Positions 15,096 to 23,214 of a stretch of DNA of 64,000 nt are shown here, piece by piece. The notes beneath the pieces are model-generated. The model was not told the DNA's origin. It was given only the letters and a program-made list of their open reading frames with translations, and did no database searches. The DNA lies in the NCBI RefSeq assembly GCF_008180195.1, contig NZ_VTAV01000001.1, positions 186,001 through 250,000 on the forward strand, in the 5' to 3' direction. The translations under genes and the position numbers were made by a program. The first letter of the stretch is position 1. Every line of letters begins with the position of its first letter. The stretch comes from Sphingobacterium phlebotomi. GTDB lineage: Bacteria > Bacteroidota > Bacteroidia > Sphingobacteriales > Sphingobacteriaceae.

Positions 15096-15153
15096 CGCAT
15101 GTACCTCTGGCGTAGATCAGCGGTACAGTAAAAGTAGGAGAGAGGTAGAGGCA

Positions 15154-18100
15154 ATGACGAGCAGAGTAACCCTTTGTCTGACAGGGTTACTTTGTTTCAT
15201 GTTGTTTAATCTATCAGACGCCTGGGCGCAGTCCGCGATTCCGCGGACTGCCGAAGGGCAAAAACGAATTTTGTTAGGTGAGGTGCGTTCTGCTACTGAT
15301 GGCAAAGCAGTTGAAGGTGTTTCATTGCGAATCGGCGGAACCTTGACCCGTACAGATGAGGAAGGAAAATTCCAGATTACGATCTCTGTAAATACGGGGA
15401 AACTAGAGGTCAGGCATATCGGCTTTCAGCCTCACTCTATTAACTTCAATGCGGATACCGAATATTTAGAAATTCTGTTACAATCCTTAGAAAACCAGAT
15501 CGAGGAAGTCGAAGTCGTGAGTACGGGATATCAGCATATACCGAAAGAACGAGCAACCGGGAGTTTTGTGCAGATCGATAATGAACTGCTGAATAGGAGG
15601 GTAAGCACTAATATCTTGGATAGATTGGATGGTGTGACCAGTGGTGTACTTTTTGATCGGAACCAAGTCGGTAACAATCAGTCTATTGCTAGTGTGCGTG
15701 GTCGTTCTACAATTTTTGCAGATCCGAATCCCCTAATAGTTGTCGATAATTTTCCTTTCCAAGGTGATCTGAGTTCAATCAACCCCAATGATGTCGAAAG
15801 TGTAACGATTCTGAAAGACGCTGCCGCTGCTGCGATCTGGGGAGCAAAGTCTGGAAATGGTGTCATCGTAATAACCACGAAGAAGGGCCGATTGGCAGAG
15901 AGAACGAAGGTTGAACTAAATACCAATATCACTTTGGCAGATAAGCCCAATCTGTTTTACAGACCTCAACTTACATCTTCCGAATATATTGGACTGCAGG
16001 AATTTTTGTTCGAGAAGGGTTATTACGCAGGTAGCCTACGCAATGACTACAGTCATATCCCAGAAGCGGTCGTTATATTTCAAAAGAGATCAACGGGTGA
16101 AATTTCGTCGCAGGAAGCCCAAATGCGGTTAGATGAACTTGGCCACAACGATGTGAGGGACGAGTTAAATAAGTATTTTTACAGAAAGGAACTTAACCAA
16201 CAATATGCCGTAAATATCAGCGGGGGTACAGAAAAGACAAGTTTCTTTATATCGGGAGGTTACGATAATAACCGATTAAATCTAAGACCGAATAGCTCCG
16301 ACCGCAAGTCCATAAACAGTACGGTAAATACAAAGTGGCTTGACGATCGCTTGGAAATGTCTGCCGGAATATCTTATACGAATACCGTAAATCGATCGAG
16401 CGCCCATAGTTACTCGCCTCTCGCACCTTATGATCGCTTGGTAGACCAAGACGGCAATGCCATGGCGCTTTCTTCTAGCATGTTAAGAGCTGAGTATGCC
16501 GATACCGCGGGGAGTGGCCGTCTGTTGGACTGGAGGTATAAGCCCATAGAGGAAATTGACCGACATAACACGCATGGCAATATCAACATGCTACGGACCA
16601 ACTTGACATTGAACTATAGACCAATTCCACAATTACAGATCGCAGCAATGTATCAGTATCTGAATCAACAATCGACACGGCATGTCGAAGCGGCTCCCGA
16701 TTCATATGCGGCACGTGATATGATCAATAAGTTCACGCAAATCGATAGTGAGAGAGGCGCTCTTTTCTATCCGGTACCTCTTGGCGGTATTCTCGATAAA
16801 TCGTATCAGCACAGGGGTGGCAACTATGGACGACTACAGGCGAATTATAGAGATGTAGTTCTCGAGAAGCTGGAGATCAATGCCATTGGTGGGATCGAGG
16901 TGAATGATAATGTGTTTGGAGCAAACTCTTTTCGATATTATGGGTACATAGCGGAGACCGGTGTGAATGCCAACGCCACTATGAATTTCCTGACACCTTT
17001 TTCGATGTATTACAATCCATCGTCAACGAGCAGGATACCTACAAATGCCTCCGAATCTGGCGGTGTTGATCGTTATTTTTCATATTATGCCAATGCATCA
17101 GTTGATTATGACCACCGGTATGTATTGTCTTTGAGCGCAAGGAAGGATGCCTCCAATCTGTTTGGCGTAAAAGCGAATCAACGTGCTGTACCTTTATGGT
17201 CGGCAGGATTATTATGGAACCTTCATGGAGAAGAATTCTATAATATTCCATGGTTGAGCAAATTACAATGGAGAGCAACTTATGGCTACACTGGGAACGT
17301 TGATAAATCTGTTTCCGCGTTATTAACATCGACCACGGGTAGTTCGAGCAGTAATGGCATAAACCATTGGGGAAGCTATTACACGGAAATAAGAAATCCA
17401 CCTAATCCATCGTTGCGTTGGGAAAAAATAAATAAAATCAACGTAGGGCTCGCTTTTGAGGTGCTAAATGCTAGATTATCGGGTTCTGTCGACTACTTTT
17501 ATCATCATGCTAACGATCTTATCGGTGACAGTCCCATCGCTCCGCAAACTGGTTTGACGACATTTCGGGGTAATTCTGCTCGAACGAAGACTGACGGTTT
17601 TGATATAGTCTTACGCTCTCAAAATATCAGGTCTGCCGATTTCGTATGGACCACACACTGGCTTTTGAATTGGATAAAGGATGAAGTCGCTGAATACAAA
17701 GGCGAAAAGGGATCTAACCGTATGATCGTTGAATCGAACTGGAGTAATCCGTTAGAGGACTATCCCTATAATTCCATATTTAGCTTTGCTTGGTCTGGGT
17801 TAAATGAGGAGGGGCAGCCCGTCGGCATGTTGGATGGAGAGGAAAGTGTGAATTATAGCGCGATACGCAATCTTTTGGAGCCTTCCCAACTCATTTTCCA
17901 TGGCGCTGGTACCCCGACATCCTATGGAAGTATACGTAATGAATTTCAATTTGGTTCCTTGAACTTCTCTTTTAATATCTTGTATAAATTCGGATACTTC
18001 TATAGAAATCGGAATATATTCAATGGTGGAAGTTATGGTTACAGACAGGAAAAATTTGCTTATCGTTGGCAGAATCCTGGAGATGAAGCCGTCACCGATA

Positions 18101-18381
18101 TTCCGGCGCTCACGTATCCCACGAACTCCAATAGAATAAATTTCTACAGTTATTCCGAAGCGACTGTGGAAAGGGGTGATCATATTCGACTGCAGGATAT
18201 CCAGTTGTCTTACCGTTTTGCCATTGGTCGACCAAAAAACGCGCGTAACCTCGATGTTTACGCGTATGTGAATAATCTGGGCATACTTTGGCGCGCGAAC
18301 CGATCGGATATCGATCCCAATTCCATAACAGGGATACCTGCTGCACGTAGCTGGTCTCTGGGTATCCGAACTAATATTTAG
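15154..18381 (+). CDS. SusC/RagA-family TonB-linked outer-membrane receptor without STN domain
   Basis: I start the protein at ATG 15154 (1075 residues). It gives a proper signal peptide (MTSRVTLCLTGLLCFMLFNL up to DAWAQ) and sits behind a purine-rich AGGAGAGAGG. The frame is open further upstream to ATG 14794, but those 120 residues come from the 11-bp array and would bury the signal peptide. Domains: CarboxypepD_reg at about 38-120, plug at about 125-240 (STGYQHIPKERATGSF, PLIVVDNFPFQ, ILKDAAAAAIWGAKSGNGVI), then the barrel to the C-terminal ARSWSLGIRTNI. It lacks STN and has no adjacent FecR, so it is not sigma-signalled in the usual way. The leader, array and HTH regulator presumably control it. 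SusD and TlpA genes follow in the same operon. Confidence 0.93.
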   Translation: MTSRVTLCLTGLLCFMLFNLSDAWAQSAIPRTAEGQKRILLGEVRSATDGKAVEGVSLRIGGTLTRTDEEGKFQITISVNTGKLEVRHIGFQPHSINFNADTEYLEILLQSLENQIEEVEVVSTGYQHIPKERATGSFVQIDNELLNRRVSTNILDRLDGVTSGVLFDRNQVGNNQSIASVRGRSTIFADPNPLIVVDNFPFQGDLSSINPNDVESVTILKDAAAAAIWGAKSGNGVIVITTKKGRLAERTKVELNTNITLADKPNLFYRPQLTSSEYIGLQEFLFEKGYYAGSLRNDYSHIPEAVVIFQKRSTGEISSQEAQMRLDELGHNDVRDELNKYFYRKELNQQYAVNISGGTEKTSFFISGGYDNNRLNLRPNSSDRKSINSTVNTKWLDDRLEMSAGISYTNTVNRSSAHSYSPLAPYDRLVDQDGNAMALSSSMLRAEYADTAGSGRLLDWRYKPIEEIDRHNTHGNINMLRTNLTLNYRPIPQLQIAAMYQYLNQQSTRHVEAAPDSYAARDMINKFTQIDSERGALFYPVPLGGILDKSYQHRGGNYGRLQANYRDVVLEKLEINAIGGIEVNDNVFGANSFRYYGYIAETGVNANATMNFLTPFSMYYNPSSTSRIPTNASESGGVDRYFSYYANASVDYDHRYVLSLSARKDASNLFGVKANQRAVPLWSAGLLWNLHGEEFYNIPWLSKLQWRATYGYTGNVDKSVSALLTSTTGSSSSNGINHWGSYYTEIRNPPNPSLRWEKINKINVGLAFEVLNARLSGSVDYFYHHANDLIGDSPIAPQTGLTTFRGNSARTKTDGFDIVLRSQNIRSADFVWTTHWLLNWIKDEVAEYKGEKGSNRMIVESNWSNPLEDYPYNSIFSFAWSGLNEEGQPVGMLDGEESVNYSAIRNLLEPSQLIFHGAGTPTSYGSIRNEFQFGSLNFSFNILYKFGYFYRNRNIFNGGSYGYRQEKFAYRWQNPGDEAVTDIPALTYPTNSNRINFYSYSEATVERGDHIRLQDIQLSYRFAIGRPKNARNLDVYAYVNNLGILWRANRSDIDPNSITGIPAARSWSLGIRTNI

Positions 18382-18401
18382 TTGTATTAAATGTACTTAC
18401 G

Positions 18402-19799
18402 ATGATGAAATATAAACTTTTTAAATATCACCTTCTACTTTTCTTATTATCTGTGTTATTTGCTGCATGTGATTCAGCATTCTTAGATATGAAACCATCT
18501 AAAGATATCGACATGCTGAACGATTTGGATGATTTGGAAAATTTATTGGAAAACTCCTACGTTTTCGGTAAAACCGGAAGCTTAAAAGTAGCCTCATGTG
18601 ATGATTATTATTTGGTCAGTCGAGTGGAGTGGGAAGGATTGTCTTCAATGACCGAGAGAAATACCTATGTCTGGAATGCCGATCTTTTTGGTGGTGAAAT
18701 CGAACAATCTGATTGGAACGATCAATATAAAGCTGTGTTCTACGCGAACGCCGTGTTGGATAGATTGGTTGAATTAAATATAGACCTAAATACCGAACAA
18801 AGTAAATACGTCAAGGGTGCCGCGTTATTTCTTAGAGCCTATGCGTATTATGACCTTGCGGCAGGCTTTTGTGAAGCCTATGATGAGGAGACTGCCCACG
18901 AAGTTTGGGGACTTCCCTTACGGACGGAAGCAGCTATAGATGAGATTGAAAGTAGGTCCACATTAAAGGAGACCTTTGATTTAATTATCGGAGACGTGGA
19001 AGAAGCTGCCAGATTATTAAAAGGGCGCCCTTTTCCAACGAATAATCGAAATCGCCCATCTATGGAAGCTAGCTACGCTATGCTAGCTAGAGTATATTTA
19101 TCTATGAGAAAATACGAACAAGCATCAGCTTACGCGGATAGCTGTTTGATAAGGTATTCAACTCTAGTTGATTATAATGACATATGTAAAGACTGCGCTA
19201 CGCCTTTTCTGAACGATCTAGATGAAGTCATATTCAGTTCGAATCATCTCATTGCAAACGCAAGGTTGACCTCAGTAGGTGAAAGGTTATGGATGGCAGT
19301 TGATACTTTATTAATAGATGCTTACGATCCCAACGATCTACGGTTATCCATTAATTTCCTTAAAAACAGGGAAGGAAATTTCAATAAAAAGAGGGGATAT
19401 ATCATGACGGGATTTTATGATTTCTCCGGCTTGGCAACAGACGAAATGTATTTGATACGCGCCGAGGGCTACGCGCGGAGGGGAGACGTCGAGCGAGCAG
19501 CGACAGACTTAGAAATGTTGCTCAATAAGCGTTTTGTTCACGACACTTTTAATGGCATCATGACCCTTGATGCCAACGATCTGCTCGATTTGATATTAGA
19601 AGAAAGGAGAAAGAGTTTGGTATGGAGAGGATTGCGTTGGTCTGATCTGAAGCGGCTAAATAAAGAAGGGCGTAATATTGTCCTCACAAGACGTTTGGGA
19701 TCTGAAGAATATGTATTACCTGCTAACGACGCTCGATATGTTTTTCCGATACCTGATGACGAGATCGCGCTTTCGAACATAAACCAAAATATAAGATAG
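18402..19799 (+). CDS. SusD/RagB-family outer-membrane lipoprotein
   Basis: This 465-residue lipoprotein has signal and lipobox FAAC followed by DSAFLDMKPS. SusD hallmarks are KGAALFLRAYAYYDLAAGFCEAYDEE in the N-terminal TPR half and MYLIRAEGYARRGDVERAATDLEMLL and LILEERRKSLVWRGLRWSDLKRLN in the C-terminal half. It is the binding partner of the SusC encoded 20 bp upstream. The three genes from here to 21241 look richer in A/T-ending codons than the first SusC-SusD-TlpA operon, which may reflect a different origin. The ligand is unknown. Confidence 0.93.
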   Translation: MMKYKLFKYHLLLFLLSVLFAACDSAFLDMKPSKDIDMLNDLDDLENLLENSYVFGKTGSLKVASCDDYYLVSRVEWEGLSSMTERNTYVWNADLFGGEIEQSDWNDQYKAVFYANAVLDRLVELNIDLNTEQSKYVKGAALFLRAYAYYDLAAGFCEAYDEETAHEVWGLPLRTEAAIDEIESRSTLKETFDLIIGDVEEAARLLKGRPFPTNNRNRPSMEASYAMLARVYLSMRKYEQASAYADSCLIRYSTLVDYNDICKDCATPFLNDLDEVIFSSNHLIANARLTSVGERLWMAVDTLLIDAYDPNDLRLSINFLKNREGNFNKKRGYIMTGFYDFSGLATDEMYLIRAEGYARRGDVERAATDLEMLLNKRFVHDTFNGIMTLDANDLLDLILEERRKSLVWRGLRWSDLKRLNKEGRNIVLTRRLGSEEYVLPANDARYVFPIPDDEIALSNINQNIR

Positions 19800-19801
19800 T
19801 A

Positions 19802-21241
19802 ATGAGAAAATTTTTAGTATTTTTTGTGATATTAAGTTTGTCTTTATTAGAGACTTATGCTGAATCGAAAATTTACGGAACAGTAGATTCAAAGATTTTA
19901 GATGGGGGGCAATTGTATGTCGAAGTTCATCGTAACTATCTCCGTTCTCTTCATAACTCTTTTGCGGAAGTCCATCAACATAACCTAGATCATCAAGGTG
20001 ATTTTCAAGTGGTTTTTGACGTGCTAGAGGACTATGCTTACGTTAACATCCGGTATGTGAACTCTGCAGGTAAGAGCTATTTTTTGTTTAGAAATATGAA
20101 TTTATTGCTTGTGAGAGACGGCGCAGAAATAATAGTAACGATAAATTCCGAAGGTGTTGATCTATCCGATAACGTTGACCCACTTATAAGAATCCAAGTC
20201 GAATATGCCGAAACATGGCCTGAGGCAAAAGCGTTTGGCACTATGGATAAGTCGGCCTATGAATGGAAATATAAAAGTTTGATAAAATGTTTGGACTCCT
20301 TGCAGACGATGTATGATAAAATAGATGACATCGCATTAGATTTAAAGAAAGGATTGTTGCTGAACTACCAGTCTTTTCACGTCGTCGGATTTCTCAAATC
20401 ACTGTCGCGGAGGGCGCTTTCAAAGGAAGGGGGGATAATCGACAACGCGGCTTATGTAATGCTGCAAAAGTTATTGGAGGATTCTAAGCAATATCTGACA
20501 CCAGATGTAATTACGAAATACGCATATAACTATATCGATTTTCTTAAACATCATATAGTTAATGATTTAAAAGCCAATAGTCTAATGTGGGATGAGCGTG
20601 AACGAGGCAAGCAGTTCTGGCACATACTTAATGTGGATTATTCAGGCTATGTTCAAGATCAACTTTTAGTATCTTTCTATTTTGACTATGTCAAGCATCC
20701 TCGTCGATATTTCGATGAAGAATTGCGGAGCACGAAAGACGTGATTGATGATAGGCGTTTTCGCCTAATGATTTCTTTTCTTGACAGTCAGATGCATGGG
20801 GCGCAGGCTTATCCTTTTGCATTTCGAGACGTCGCTGGAAATCTTAAAAAATTAGAAGATTTTAGGGGAAAGATTCTGGTTTTGGAGTTTTGGTTTAACG
20901 GTTGTCAGCCTTGTGCCATCTTGAGTGGTCATATCAAACAATTTTTAGACGCCTATCCACATAACGAGAAAGTCACGCTAATTACTATAAATGTTGATAA
21001 GAACAAGGAACATTGGCTTTCTGGGGTGACTTCAGGTAAATATACAAGCGATACATCAATAGACCTCCACGTCGGAGAGCAAGGATATTTCCATGAAATG
21101 TTGCGTCAATATAATTATGTGGGTTTCCCTCAATTGATGGTTATTGGTAAGGACGGAAAGTTAATCACTGCCTTCGCCGAAAAACCTACTAACAAGGAAG
21201 GCAAACTTGCGTTTCAGAAACTCTTGGATGAGAATATATAA
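19802..21241 (+). CDS. TlpA-like thioredoxin-fold exported protein (CQPC motif)
   Basis: This 479-residue protein has a signal peptide (1-21), a beta-rich N-terminal domain (about 22-130), a long helical middle (about 135-330) and a C-terminal AhpC/TSA-thioredoxin domain (about 338-479). The active-site motif is GCQPC with cysteines at about 368 and 371, the strand ILVLEFWFN precedes it, and the cis-Pro loop is VGFPQL. The motif CQPC instead of CGPC suggests a shifted redox potential. It starts 2 bp after the SusD stop, so it is translationally linked to it. It parallels the TlpA at 9827 in position but is divergent in sequence. A strong bidirectional terminator follows. Confidence 0.88.
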   Translation: MRKFLVFFVILSLSLLETYAESKIYGTVDSKILDGGQLYVEVHRNYLRSLHNSFAEVHQHNLDHQGDFQVVFDVLEDYAYVNIRYVNSAGKSYFLFRNMNLLLVRDGAEIIVTINSEGVDLSDNVDPLIRIQVEYAETWPEAKAFGTMDKSAYEWKYKSLIKCLDSLQTMYDKIDDIALDLKKGLLLNYQSFHVVGFLKSLSRRALSKEGGIIDNAAYVMLQKLLEDSKQYLTPDVITKYAYNYIDFLKHHIVNDLKANSLMWDERERGKQFWHILNVDYSGYVQDQLLVSFYFDYVKHPRRYFDEELRSTKDVIDDRRFRLMISFLDSQMHGAQAYPFAFRDVAGNLKKLEDFRGKILVLEFWFNGCQPCAILSGHIKQFLDAYPHNEKVTLITINVDKNKEHWLSGVTSGKYTSDTSIDLHVGEQGYFHEMLRQYNYVGFPQLMVIGKDGKLITAFAEKPTNKEGKLAFQKLLDENI

Positions 21242-21277
21242 ATCGGATCCGGGTTAATTTACCTGGATCCGATTTTT
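21240..21277. terminator. bidirectional intrinsic terminator
   Basis: The stem 21240-21254 pairs with 21261-21275 over 15 positions (aaatcggatcc / ggatccgattt plus gggt/acct with one G-T), with a 6-nt loop, A-run on the left and T-run on the right. It separates the plus-strand TlpA gene from the convergent minus-strand DUF6520-like gene. Confidence 0.88.
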
Positions 21278-21291
21278 AGTTATTTTGAAAG

Positions 21292-21633
21292 TTACTGATT
21301 GCTAAAATCATATTGACTTTCACTGGGTCCATTCTGTTCCATTAGATGGATGTAATCACCTAAGTCGTCTAACGGTATTTCGGAAGGGACTTGACCAGGA
21401 GATGATCCTGCAGGAGCCTCGGTTTTATATGAACAGATTTCCGTTCCCGGCTCACAGTTCTCATCACTATAGTTCGAAACTTCTTCGTACTGATTGGTTG
21501 TTGCGTTATAGGCAAGTACCCGTTCAGTTTGTGTTTCGCTTTCAGCCGCTTTAAAAGCCGAAAAACCTATTATTGCTGCCAGAGCAATGCTCATGGCTAT
21601 AGCGTTATTTTTGATGAAAGATATAGCTTTCAT
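21292..21633 (-). CDS. DUF6520-like small exported protein
   Basis: This 113-residue protein has an N-terminal signal-like helix (NAIAMSIALAAIIGFSAFKA) followed by the run RVLAYNATTNQYEEVSNYSDENCEPGTEICSYKTEAPAG. This fits what I know of the DUF6520 family of Bacteroidota: a hydrophobic start, a tyrosine-containing repeat-like strand and a CEPG-x-x-ICSY motif with two cysteines. The function of the family is unknown. The two conserved cysteines and the neighbours (a TlpA-like protein and a MauE-like membrane protein) suggest a link to periplasmic redox chemistry. The C-terminal 35 residues are acidic and variable. It would be the second gene of a unit headed by the MauE-like gene. Confidence 0.7.
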   Translation of the reverse strand: MKAISFIKNNAIAMSIALAAIIGFSAFKAAESETQTERVLAYNATTNQYEEVSNYSDENCEPGTEICSYKTEAPAGSSPGQVPSEIPLDDLGDYIHLMEQNGPSESQYDFSNQ

Positions 21634-21762
21634 GATATGGCCTTTTTTATAGTCTCAAAAAAAGATTACCTCAAAAAACTCTAGATTAATTATCTGTTGA
21701 CCGATACGTTGCTTTAACGAGGTGTATCTGTCTGTCTTTGACCTCGGTAGTGTTTTTTACGA

Positions 21763-22365
21763 TTACACCACAAACGTATAATTTAGGTTTAAACGTACCG
21801 GCCTACCCGGGAATAGGGCGAATCTTCTCGGAAACCTTCTGATAAAAACTAAGAAAACCAAATAAACCGGTACGGCAAGGAGCAGCATATACGTTCGGAA
21901 CAGCGCTAGGGATCGTTTCGACCTCATTCCACAATTGTCCATGGGGGCAGTTGGTCCACTCAAGTACCACCCCAGTATAGACAGGCTGAATAAAGCAAGA
22001 TTCACGGTAAGGTGCCATTCCCAGGTCAATCCTTTTAATACTGAAGCACAGCCGCAGGGTCGTTCAGCATATAGACCAGCTATTCCGAAGGCTATATAGA
22101 CGGAAAATAAAAGAAGCAAGAGTGCCGAAAAGAGAAAAGCAAGCCGTGTACGCTGCTGGAAGACGAATAACAACCCGATACCGAGTTCAATCATCGGTAA
22201 ACTCCAGTATAACATATCGGCCCAGCTATCCGGAAACGGCTGACGCAGTAGAGCCGAATGGAAGCCCTGCAGGTTCCATAACTTTTCCACCCCGACGTAC
22301 AGCCAGAATATCATTAGGAAAAGCTGGATGCTAAATGGGGCGATATGTAGGTTTTTTGTTTTCAT
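21763..22365 (-). CDS. MauE/DoxX-type membrane protein
   Basis: This 200-residue integral membrane protein has four or five hydrophobic segments (FSIQLFLMIFWLYVGVEKLW, MLYWSLPMIELGIGLLFVF, LAFLFSALLLLLFSVYIAFG, LTVNLALFSLSILGWYL, TYMLLLAVPVYLVFLVF). The motif ERPCGCASVLKGLTW, with a Cys-Gly-Cys pair at the membrane edge, and the helix pattern fit the MauE branch of DoxX-like proteins, which supply electrons for thiol chemistry in the periplasm. It lies 129 bp upstream of the DUF6520-like gene on the same strand. The combination TlpA, DUF6520, MauE in one neighbourhood suggests a dedicated disulfide or redox relay. No enzyme activity can be shown from sequence. Confidence 0.75.
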   Translation of the reverse strand: MKTKNLHIAPFSIQLFLMIFWLYVGVEKLWNLQGFHSALLRQPFPDSWADMLYWSLPMIELGIGLLFVFQQRTRLAFLFSALLLLLFSVYIAFGIAGLYAERPCGCASVLKGLTWEWHLTVNLALFSLSILGWYLSGPTAPMDNCGMRSKRSLALFRTYMLLLAVPVYLVFLVFIRRFPRRFALFPGRPVRLNLNYTFVV

Positions 22366-22446
22366 AGTTGATATTTTTTCATTACAATGTCAGGTCGCTA
22401 TTTTTCTGCAACTATTTGTAAATCAATATTTTGTTTTGATTTTTTC

Positions 22447-22477
22447 TTGTGTATTTCTGTTTTTTACTTTACCTTTG
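22447..22477 (+). promoter_or_regulatory. Bacteroidota promoter for the sigma/FecR pair
   Basis: TTG at 22447-22449, a 20-nt spacer and TACCTTTG at 22470-22477 match the -33/-7 consensus. Transcription would start near 22485, leaving a leader of about 145 nt before the sigma gene at 22629. The rest of the AT-rich 22366-22628 gap shows no gene. Confidence 0.55.
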
Positions 22478-22628
22478 GTTTAACTAATTAAATCTTTCTT
22501 ATCGTTTTCTATATACTACTAGCAGAAACGGGTTTTTCGTACCTGCTAAAAAGCAAAATATTTTTTATCTTATTGATTGTCAGTTAAATAAATTTTTATG
22601 ATGACGTAAAGGAAAAAGGGGGTAACCT

Positions 22629-23192
22629 ATGAATGAACAAGAAAACCACAGCAGAAATGATCCTTTCAAAGACTTGGTACATTGTCCGGAAAAGGCCATG
22701 GAAGCGATCTTCGAGTGCTATGAAGCGGAGCTTTATCAATACGTGAAGAAGTTTATAAGCGATGATGACATTATAAAGGACGTGATTCAGGAGACATTGA
22801 TAGCATTATGGAAGCAAAAGGAAAAGATCGCAGTGCTGGATACCCCCTTTTTCTATATGTTGCGTATCGCAAAATATCAGGCGCTCAGCATCGTTCGTGA
22901 AGTGCAGCGGAAGAATACATTGCCCTTAGAGGAAAACTATGATGTGCCAGGAACCGATAAAGCGGATGGTAAGCTTAGACTACAGGAAATCGATCGGCAG
23001 ATACGGGAAATAACAGATACCCTGACACTGAGAGAACGCGAAATTTTTATCGAATCGCGCTTTCTTGGATTAAGTAACAAAGAGATCATGGAACGGCATA
23101 ACATGGCCGAACAGACTGTGAAAAACTACCTTTCCAGAACACTGAAGGTGGTGCGGGAAGGGCTAAAGGATCTGCTCACCTTATTTATATAG
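22629..23192 (+). CDS. ECF RNA polymerase sigma factor
   Basis: This 187-residue sigma factor has region 2 at about 22-92 (AMEAIFECYEAELYQYVKKF, VIQETLIALWKQKEK, MLRIAKYQALSIVREVQR) and region 4 at about 125-180 (LTLREREIFIESRFLGLSNKEIMERHNMAEQTVKNYLSRTLKVV). It has the hydrophobic C-terminal tail DLLTLFI. It is followed 22 bp later by a FecR gene. Unlike the other pairs in this window no SusC follows, so the receptor it answers to must lie elsewhere; the STN-less SusC at 15154 cannot signal in the standard way. Confidence 0.9.
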   Translation: MNEQENHSRNDPFKDLVHCPEKAMEAIFECYEAELYQYVKKFISDDDIIKDVIQETLIALWKQKEKIAVLDTPFFYMLRIAKYQALSIVREVQRKNTLPLEENYDVPGTDKADGKLRLQEIDRQIREITDTLTLREREIFIESRFLGLSNKEIMERHNMAEQTVKNYLSRTLKVVREGLKDLLTLFI

Positions 23193-23214
23193 CATAAGAT
23201 TAAGTTATAAAGCC

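Noticed and set aside
14794..15153. Extending SusC to ATG 14794 as one 1195-residue protein
   Set aside because: The extra 120 residues are translated 11-bp repeats and would place the signal peptide inside the protein. ATG 15154 gives a normal signal peptide. The upstream frame is kept as a regulatory hypothesis only.
21771..21778. Minus-strand TACGTTTG as promoter of the DUF6520-like gene
   Set aside because: The -7 match lies at the end of the MauE-like gene and no TTG is found at the right distance, so the evidence is too weak to list.
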